Source: JAVBQJ01 sp045585875 (lineage in GTDB: Bacteria; Verrucomicrobiota; Lentisphaeria; Victivallales; Victivallaceae). Taken from it: 10,093 nucleotides of DNA. The position numbers were made by a program, and so were the translations under genes. A model generated the notes under the pieces. That model ran no database searches, had not been told where the DNA came from, and worked only from the letters and a program-made list of their open reading frames with translations. The DNA is taken from NCBI GenBank assembly GCA_045585875.1, contig JAZMZH010000182.1:1-10093 (forward strand), written 5' to 3'. Shown piece by piece: positions 6,221 to 10,093 of this stretch; position 1 is the first letter of the stretch; each line of letters begins with the position of its first letter.

Positions 6221-7086
6221 TGCTCCCTCCGTTGTTTGCCGGCTGCGTCGGCGAGAATTTTTCCGGCCGTTTCAACATTGCGGAGATGACCGGGTTTTAT
6301 GGCGACGACCGATGCATGCATCCGTGCCCCGCAGAGATACAGGTCGCCGATCAGGTCGAGGATCTTATGTCGGACGATCTCATCCCTGTAACGGAGCCGC
6401 TCCTTGCAGATGATGGCGCCGTCGTGGAGTATGGCCGCGGCGTCGAGGCTGCCCCCCTTGACCAGTCCCATGGCCAGAAGCTGCGACAGGTCGCGGTAAT
6501 CGACGAAAGTCCGGGCCGGGGCGATTTCCCGGTCGTAGGTCTCCGGCGTGACTGCGAACTCCTCGTACTGGGGGTCGTAGGGGCAGCCGGGGAAACTGGC
6601 CAGACATGCGATTTCCAGACAATCCGGATGCTCTTCGCGGCACGGCGCCACCACCAGCCGGGTGCCGCCGGCAAAAACAGTGAACGTCTTGTCGATGCTG
6701 AGAATTTTCGCGGGCGCGTCCTGCTCGACGACTCCGGCTTGTGCGATCATTTCCACATAGGCCCGGGCGCTGCCGTCGGCGATGGGGGGTTCGAGACCGT
6801 CCATCTCCACCACCGCGTTGTCGATATTGTGGGCGTGGAGAGCGCTCATGATATGCTCGATGGTATACACCGTCGCCTTTTCATTGCCGATGGTGGTGCC
6901 CCGACGGGCGTCCACCACATTGCCGGCCAGTGCTCTGACCTCGGGTCCGCCGGGCAGATCCACCCGCCGGAATACGATGCCGGAATTTTCCGGCGCGGGC
7001 TGGAGTTTCAGCCGGGCCCGCGCTCCCGTGTGGAGGGCGATGCCGGAAAACTCCGCGGTTGATCGCAATGTTCGCTGTTTCTTCAT
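6217..7086 (-). CDS. lpxC: UDP-3-O-acyl-N-acetylglucosamine deacetylase LpxC
   Basis: 289 residues from ATG 7084-7086. It is a zinc enzyme that removes the acetyl group from UDP-3-O-acyl-GlcNAc, the committed step of lipid A synthesis. Visible motifs are FSGIALHTG (13-21), TIEHIMSALHAHNIDNAVVE (75-94) with catalytic Glu77 and zinc ligand His78, DGLEPPIADGSA (96-107), RHKILDLIGDLYLCG (239-253) with zinc ligands His240 and Asp244, and AIKPGHLRN (262-270) with catalytic His267. The length is close to typical (about 300). The frame is open ten codons further to an ATG at 7116, but that codon falls within the likely -10 element, and the chosen start has AAGG and GGAAAG just upstream. It is the first gene of the minus-strand unit. 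Its stop overlaps the fabZ start by 4 bases; in some bacteria the two are fused, but here they are separate. Confidence 0.96.
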   Translation of the reverse strand: MKKQRTLRSTAEFSGIALHTGARARLKLQPAPENSGIVFRRVDLPGGPEVRALAGNVVDARRGTTIGNEKATVYTIEHIMSALHAHNIDNAVVEMDGLEPPIADGSARAYVEMIAQAGVVEQDAPAKILSIDKTFTVFAGGTRLVVAPCREEHPDCLEIACLASFPGCPYDPQYEEFAVTPETYDREIAPARTFVDYRDLSQLLAMGLVKGGSLDAAAILHDGAIICKERLRYRDEIVRHKILDLIGDLYLCGARMHASVVAIKPGHLRNVETAGKILADAAGKQRREQ

Positions 7087-7095
7087 CTTTCCGCC

Positions 7096-7124
7096 TTGAT
7101 TTTCTCGTCCGGACATAATATAGT
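7096..7124 (+). promoter_or_regulatory. Candidate sigma70-type promoter for miaA
   Basis: TTGATT at 7096-7101 as the -35, exactly 17 bases, then TATAGT at 7119-7124 as the -10 (5 of 6 consensus). The start point would lie near 7131, giving a leader of about 30 bases to the miaA ATG at 7160. Confidence 0.55.
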
Positions 7125-7144
7125 ACGAAAATTCACAATTTCAA
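7115..7144 (-). promoter_or_regulatory. Candidate promoter for the lpxC-led operon
   Basis: Read on the minus strand: TTGAAA at 7139-7144 as the -35, an 18-base spacer, then TATTAT at 7115-7120 as the -10. An alternative -10 is TATATT at 7117-7122 with a 16-base spacer. Transcription would begin near 7108, about 20 bases before the chosen lpxC start, and the first SD-like bases follow. It overlaps the miaA -10 on the other strand. Confidence 0.55.
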
Positions 7145-7159
7145 CACCGGGAAAGGAAA

Positions 7160-8122
7160 ATGTCAGCTCCGGAAGCCAAAATCATCGTTCTCACCGGGCC
7201 CACCGCATCCGGCAAGACCGCTCTGGCCGTAAAACTCGCCGCGAAATTCAACTGCGAGATCGTCAGCGCCGATTCGCGCCAGTGCTATCGGAAAATGGAC
7301 ATCGGCAGCGGCAAGGACCTGCGGGAATACGGGGACATCCCCTTTCACCTCATCGACGTGGAGGACCCCGGAAACGAGTACAATTTGGCCCGCTTCACCC
7401 GGGATGCCCGCCGCGCCGTCGCCGCGATTATCGGCCGGGGCAGGGTGCCCCTGGTCTGCGGAGGCAGCGTGCTCTACTGCGACGCACTCATCTCCGGCTA
7501 CGAACTGCCGGGAGGAGCGCCCGACCCGGAATTCCGGGCGGAATTGAACCGGACGACCACGGAGGAGCTGGCGGAGCGGCTGCGCCAATCCGGCGTCGGC
7601 GGGGAATTCCGGGACTGGGGGAACCGCAATCGGATGCGCCGGGCTCTGGAGATCGCCCTCTCCGGCCGGGGAGGGGATGCCGATGTGCCGAAATACGACT
7701 CCCTGGTGCTGGGGATGTTTTTCCCGAGAGAGGAACTGCACCGGCGCATCGCCGCCCGTCTGGACGAGCGCCTGGCGTCCGGCATGATCGACGAGGTCAG
7801 GAAACTCCACGACGAGGAACATGTCGGCTGGGAGCGTCTGGAATCATTCGGCCTGGAGTACCGGAGGGTCGCCGAATACCTGCAGCACCGGACGGATTTC
7901 GAGACCATGAGGGAGCTGCTTTTTGCCGACATCCGCCGTTTCGCCAAACGTCAGGATATCTGGTTTCGGAAGCTCGAGCGCAAGGGCATCGACATCCACT
8001 GGCTCGAAAAAGATCCGCTCGGCGAAGCTTCGGAGCTTGTCGGCAGATTTCTCGCGGGAATGTCTCTCCCGGCGCCCGGCAGACGCATGATCGACACTCT
8101 GTACGGCCGTCGGAGCCAATAG
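7160..8122 (+). CDS. miaA: tRNA dimethylallyltransferase MiaA
   Basis: 320 residues, near the usual 300-315. It adds a dimethylallyl group to N6 of A37 in tRNAs reading codons that start with U, in the cytoplasm. The P-loop is GPTASGKT (13-20). IVSADSRQCYRKMDIGSGK (34-52) holds the conserved Asp38 and substrate-binding segment, and HLIDVEDP (63-70) and LVCGGSVLYCDALISGY (98-114) follow the family order, with GGSVLY in place of the more common GGTGLY. The insert domain and C-terminus show ESFGLEYRRVAEYL (228-241) and RRFAKRQDIWFRK (259-271), both typical of MiaA. The ATG is preceded by GGGAAAGGAAA. It is transcribed away from lpxC from its own candidate promoter and appears to be a single-gene unit ending at a GC-rich hairpin. 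Charging (trpS) and modification (miaA) of tRNA-Trp, a MiaA substrate in many bacteria, lie near each other; this may be coincidence. Confidence 0.95.
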   Translation: MSAPEAKIIVLTGPTASGKTALAVKLAAKFNCEIVSADSRQCYRKMDIGSGKDLREYGDIPFHLIDVEDPGNEYNLARFTRDARRAVAAIIGRGRVPLVCGGSVLYCDALISGYELPGGAPDPEFRAELNRTTTEELAERLRQSGVGGEFRDWGNRNRMRRALEIALSGRGGDADVPKYDSLVLGMFFPREELHRRIAARLDERLASGMIDEVRKLHDEEHVGWERLESFGLEYRRVAEYLQHRTDFETMRELLFADIRRFAKRQDIWFRKLERKGIDIHWLEKDPLGEASELVGRFLAGMSLPAPGRRMIDTLYGRRSQ

Positions 8123-8124
8123 CA

Positions 8125-8154
8125 TGCGCGCCGTCCCGGGCGGGGCGGCGCGCA
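8125..8154. terminator. GC-rich hairpin between convergent genes, possible bidirectional terminator
   Basis: Three bases after the miaA stop, a 13-bp stem (TGCGCGCCGTCCC at 8125-8137 with GGGGCGGCGCGCA at 8142-8154, one T-G wobble) encloses a GGGC loop. It lies between miaA (plus) and the lipoprotein gene (minus), the place where a shared terminator is expected. Neither side carries a T run, so classical intrinsic termination is uncertain. It may block 3' exonucleases or act with Rho. Confidence 0.5.
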
Positions 8155-8167
8155 GCGGCGTCGGGAA

Positions 8168-8581
8168 CTATTTCTCCGCGGCTTCGGCGGGATCCCCGTC
8201 CTCCGCCGGAAGGTCCTGAATCGGAATGTGAACGAAGAAATCCGCGCACAGGCGGCGGGTGTCCAGCCACCCCTCGCGCCCGTCGTCGCGGCCGAGGACC
8301 GAGCATTCGGTGATGTGGATGGCGTCGGCGCCGGCTTCGGCGGCCTTTTCCCGCATCTGGTTGATCAGGATCTCCTCGGGGGCCACCCGGGCGTTTCGCT
8401 CCAGCGTGGCGGAACCGATCTTGCGCCACATGGATTCGCTCGGCGCCTGAGTGGCGCTGAAAACGATGACCCGTCCGTCGCCGTCGTCGTCGACGGTTTC
8501 GCCGGTGTAACTGAACGACGCGCACCCGGAGGCGCAGAGGGCGGCAACTCCGGCCGCGGTCAGGATGTTGAAAAATTTCAT
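8168..8581 (-). CDS. Small predicted lipoprotein, unknown function
   Basis: 137 residues. Start ATG at 8579-8581 with AAAGGCG upstream, 9 bases after the trxA stop. Residues 1-19 are a signal peptide ending CASG before Cys20, a good lipobox. The mature protein contains one likely domain of about 90 residues: a strand RVIVFSATQAP, a variable part KIGSATLERNARVAPEE, a helix ILINQMREKAAEAGADAIHI (71-90), then strands around TECSVLGRDD and CADFFVHIP. The pattern of a helix with AAEAGADAI followed by strands recalls RcsF/YbjQ-like small envelope folds, but similarity is too weak to name it. The mature part has two further cysteines, Cys93 and Cys112, that could pair, which would fit with the upstream thioredoxin gene only loosely because TrxA is cytoplasmic. 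The C-terminus is acidic. Confidence 0.8.
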   Translation of the reverse strand: MKFFNILTAAGVAALCASGCASFSYTGETVDDDGDGRVIVFSATQAPSESMWRKIGSATLERNARVAPEEILINQMREKAAEAGADAIHITECSVLGRDDGREGWLDTRRLCADFFVHIPIQDLPAEDGDPAEAAEK

Positions 8582-8590
8582 ATTCGCCTT

Positions 8591-8905
8591 TCAGAGTTTT
8601 TGGATGGCTTCGATCAATCTGGTTTTGTTCTGGACGCCGACGAACGACGCCTGCGGGACGCCGTCCTTCATGAGGATGAGGCTCGGTATGTTGGTGATCT
8701 GAAATTCGGCGGCCAGGTCCGGATTTTCATCCACATTCACCTTTGCCACCAGTGCTTTCCCCGCGACCTCTTCCGCCACCTCTTCGAGAATCGGCAGCAT
8801 CATCTTGCACGGGCCGCACCAGGGAGCCCAAAAGTCCACCAGCACGACGCCGCTCTTTACTTTTTCGGCAAAATTGCTCTTGTCCAGCATGACTGCATTT
8901 CCCAT
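8591..8905 (-). CDS. trxA: Thioredoxin
   Basis: 104 residues, standard for thioredoxin 1. It is a cytoplasmic dithiol-disulfide carrier that reduces ribonucleotide reductase, peroxiredoxins and other proteins, and is itself recycled by thioredoxin reductase. VLVDFWAPWCGPCKMMLPIL (21-40) contains the redox motif WCGPC (29-33) and the buried Asp24. VAKVNVDENPDLAAEF (53-68) and ITNIPSLILMKDG (70-82) with cis-Pro74 are as expected; Ser75 replaces the usual Thr. FVGVQNKTRLIEAI forms the last helix. There is no signal peptide. The start ATG (8903-8905) has AAGGAGG upstream. It is the first gene of a two-gene unit with the small lipoprotein. Confidence 0.97.
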   Translation of the reverse strand: MGNAVMLDKSNFAEKVKSGVVLVDFWAPWCGPCKMMLPILEEVAEEVAGKALVAKVNVDENPDLAAEFQITNIPSLILMKDGVPQASFVGVQNKTRLIEAIQKL

Positions 8906-8972
8906 GATTTCCTCCTTGAAAAATGGTTTCCATCCGGGGATTCTTTTTGAAATACTCCTCCCCCTCTCTGAA

Positions 8973-9000
8973 AAAATACCACGGAAATGGAAAAAAGCAA
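8973..9000 (-). promoter_or_regulatory. Weak candidate promoter for trxA
   Basis: On the minus strand TTGCTT (8995-9000), a 16-base spacer and TATTTT (8973-8978) form a partial sigma70-type pair. Transcription would begin near 8966, leaving a leader of about 60 bases with purine-rich runs before the SD. The match is modest. Confidence 0.35.
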
Positions 9001-9010
9001 GTCACTCCTC

Positions 9011-9039
9011 TTGCCTTTTGCGGATTTTTAAGCTATATT
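9011..9039 (+). promoter_or_regulatory. Candidate promoter for the GYF_2-RDD gene
   Basis: TTGCCT at 9011-9016, a 17-base spacer and TATATT at 9034-9039 (5 of 6 consensus). The start point would be near 9046, giving a leader of about 60 bases. The string CTATATTAT here also occurs in the lpxC promoter on the other strand. Confidence 0.5.
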
Positions 9040-9054
9040 ATCCGCCGTGATAAT
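9037..9054. promoter_or_regulatory. Operator-like dyad over the -10 and start point
   Basis: ATTATC at 9037-9042 and GATAAT at 9049-9054 form a perfect 6-bp inverted repeat with a 6-base centre (CGCCGT). It overlaps the candidate -10 and the predicted start point of the plus-strand promoter, where a dimeric repressor would block transcription. No regulator can be assigned. Confidence 0.35.
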
Positions 9055-9073
9055 CATCTCCTAACCTGAATCA

Positions 9074-9107
9074 CCCCGCGGATGTCCCGGGGGCCGGGAG
9101 TTTTTTT
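9074..9107 (+). promoter_or_regulatory. Leader hairpins with T run abutting the start codon (possible attenuator)
   Basis: TCCCGG (9085-9090), loop GGG and CCGGGA (9094-9099) form a 6-bp stem, then G and seven T bases (9101-9107) run straight into the ATG at 9108. This has the shape of an intrinsic terminator, and the right arm holds the only SD-like sequence, GGGAG (9096-9100). An alternative stem, CCCCG (9074-9078) with CGGGG (9088-9092), is mutually exclusive with the first and would free the GGGAG. The stems are short and the switch is only a hypothesis. Confidence 0.4.
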
Positions 9108-10034
9108 ATGAAATTTTACTACGCTGACGACGAGGGGTACGAAAACGGTCCCTACGACGACGCGGCTCTGGCGCAGCTGGCCCAAAGCGGCGTCATCGGA
9201 CGCCATACCATGGTGCGGAACCACATGATGGAAACCGATTGGCGGGAAGCCTGCCGTTACGATTTCCTCCTCCCTCATCTGCCGCCGGACGAAGCGCCTC
9301 CGCCGGAGGAGGTGCCGCAGGAGCTGGTGGAAAAATACGGGGTCTATGCCAAGTTTCTCCATGAAAAGCAGGAAAAGGTCTCCGGCAAGTACAATTTCAA
9401 GGTCGTTCCCGACTATGCGCGTTTTTTCACCCGCATCAACGTGACCCTTTTCGATCTCCTCATCTACGCGGCCGCAGTCTGGCTGGGCTGCATGTTCATG
9501 CTGCTTTTCGTGCACAAGGAGACCTTTGTGCCGGATCCCCCCGCCGCGGCCGCCGTGGAGGAGACGGTTTCGGCTGAGAGCGCCGCCGATACCTCCGCCG
9601 CCGGAACCGGCGAGGAGGAGGAAAAGGCGGAAAAAACCCGCCCGGAGCGTCCGCTCTTCAAGGCCTCGTGCACGGTCGAGGACGGCGTTATCCGGTGGGC
9701 GGTTTCTCCGTCGAAGGGCTACATCATCCGGACCGACAGCCTGACCGGACCCTTCGGATTCGTGGTTTTCGTCGTCGCCATGGCATGGATGTTCATGTAC
9801 GCCACCGGAGTGGGGTACGCCGCCCAGACTCCGGGCATGTGGTATTACGGCGTCATGGCGGTGCGCCCCAATCTCAAACCGGTGCTGCCCTTCCGCGGAT
9901 GGTGCTACACCATGGCCTGGATCCTGCTGGGCTGGACTTTCATCTTTTGCTACTTCTTCATGGGGATGAGTCTGCCGGAAAAGATCACCGGCGTCCGTCT
10001 GGTGCGCATCTCCAGCAAATCCCTTAGTAAATAG
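9108..10034 (+). CDS. GYF_2 (DUF4339) - RDD family membrane protein
   Basis: 308 residues. Residues 1-50 form a GYF_2/DUF4339 domain: FYYADDEGYENGPYDDAAL (3-21), then LAQSGVIGRHTMVRNHMMETDWREA with the typical final Trp. This fixes the start at the ATG of 9108, because the domain begins at once. A linker (about 56-100) leads to an RDD-type membrane domain: RINVTLFDLLIYAAAVWLGC (109-128) as span 1, GFVVFVVAMAWMFMYATG (217-234), AQTPGMWYYGVMAVRP (239-254) matching the RDD GQTxGK-like segment, a span at 266-286, and SLPEKITGVRLVR (288-300) matching the RDD closing motif. Between spans 1 and 2 lies an Ala/Glu-rich low-complexity insert (143-180), which the domain's topology would place outside the membrane. 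GYF_2 is thought to bind peptides. The function of RDD proteins is mostly unknown; transport or membrane-protein roles have been proposed. Confidence 0.85.
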   Translation: MKFYYADDEGYENGPYDDAALAQLAQSGVIGRHTMVRNHMMETDWREACRYDFLLPHLPPDEAPPPEEVPQELVEKYGVYAKFLHEKQEKVSGKYNFKVVPDYARFFTRINVTLFDLLIYAAAVWLGCMFMLLFVHKETFVPDPPAAAAVEETVSAESAADTSAAGTGEEEEKAEKTRPERPLFKASCTVEDGVIRWAVSPSKGYIIRTDSLTGPFGFVVFVVAMAWMFMYATGVGYAAQTPGMWYYGVMAVRPNLKPVLPFRGWCYTMAWILLGWTFIFCYFFMGMSLPEKITGVRLVRISSKSLSK

Positions 10035-10093
10035 ATGGCACTGCCGAAATGACCGGCGCGCCTTGGGGCGTCCGGCGCAAGTGCGCTTCCGGA
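10035..10093. other. 3' intergenic tail with a hairpin at the window edge
   Basis: After the RDD stop there are 59 bases without a convincing gene. TCCGG (10071-10075) pairs with CCGGA (10089-10093), and inside it CGCA (10076-10079) pairs with TGCG (10082-10085), with a CTT bulge on the right. It could be the stem of a terminator, but any T run would lie beyond the window. Confidence 0.35.

Noticed and set aside
6220..7062. Long open frame on the plus strand opposite lpxC
   Set aside because: Shadow of a GC-rich real gene. lpxC has all zinc and catalytic residues, and the opposite frame shows no motifs or promoter.
7087..7116. Ten-codon upstream extension of lpxC to an ATG at 7116
   Set aside because: That ATG lies within the candidate -10 element, so it would not be in the message; the internal ATG at 7086 has better SD context and matches the family N-terminus.
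7163..7822. Minus-strand frame opposite miaA
   Set aside because: No recognisable domain or start signal; miaA in the other direction is a confident full-length gene.
8228..8950. Plus-strand frame opposite trxA and the small lipoprotein
   Set aside because: It spans two real genes and their junction and has no independent motif or SD site.
10035..10052. Tiny open frame MALPK right after the RDD stop
   Set aside because: Five codons, no SD evidence, no reason to expect a product.
10051..10075. Imperfect stem CCGGCGC / GCGTCCGG
   Set aside because: Needs a bulge and gives only about 7 pairs in GC-rich DNA; the stem at 10071-10093 is a better candidate.
1..10093. Mobile elements, CRISPR array, tRNA or rRNA genes, defence systems
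   Set aside because: No transposase or integrase motif, no regularly spaced repeats and no cloverleaf or rRNA sequence were seen. Genes are core metabolism and envelope functions with similar base composition throughout.

Overview
The window reads as chromosomal DNA from a Gram-negative, lipopolysaccharide-making bacterium of moderately high G+C content. Three lipid A or outer-membrane assembly genes (lpxC, lpxD and a Skp/OmpH-type chaperone) sit with a FabZ-type dehydratase and two probable lipoproteins. Several traits (stand-alone lpxC next to fabZ, a Sel1-repeat protein, a GYF_2-RDD membrane protein) would suit a PVC-group lineage such as Lentisphaerota or Verrucomicrobiota. That placement is inference from gene content only.

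Region 1 (7086 down to 1, minus strand) looks like one long transcription unit of ten genes: lpxC, a double-domain FabZ, a small membrane protein, a lipoprotein, pyrF, trpS, a helix-turn-helix protein, skp/ompH, lpxD and a Sel1-repeat protein cut by the window edge. The first five genes are chained by four successive 4-base ATGA stop/start overlaps. trpS follows pyrF after 3 bases, and skp and lpxD overlap by 8. The only sizeable gaps are 55 bases (trpS to HTH gene) and 25 bases (HTH gene to skp). The unit mixes lipid A synthesis, fatty acid dehydration and outer-membrane protein chaperoning with pyrimidine synthesis and tRNA charging, so envelope growth and core metabolism appear co-transcribed.

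Region 2 (7087-8166) holds a short divergent promoter region, where the lpxC and miaA -10 elements overlap, followed by miaA on the plus strand. A strong GC-rich hairpin separates miaA from the converging lipoprotein gene.

Region 3 (8168-8905, minus) is a two-gene unit, trxA followed 9 bases later by a small predicted lipoprotein.

Region 4 (8906-10093) is a 202-base intergenic region with divergent promoter candidates, an 18-bp operator-like dyad and a terminator-like hairpin directly before the start codon. It is followed by a GYF_2-RDD membrane protein and a short tail containing a hairpin at the window edge.

The most notable item is the 317-residue FabZ-like protein. It consists of two full hotdog domains that align without gaps at an offset of 163 residues across the active-site segment. 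The catalytic His is kept only in the first domain and the catalytic Glu is kept in both. I see no CRISPR array, tRNA or rRNA gene, insertion sequence, phage gene or recognisable defence system. Most of the window is core housekeeping DNA.
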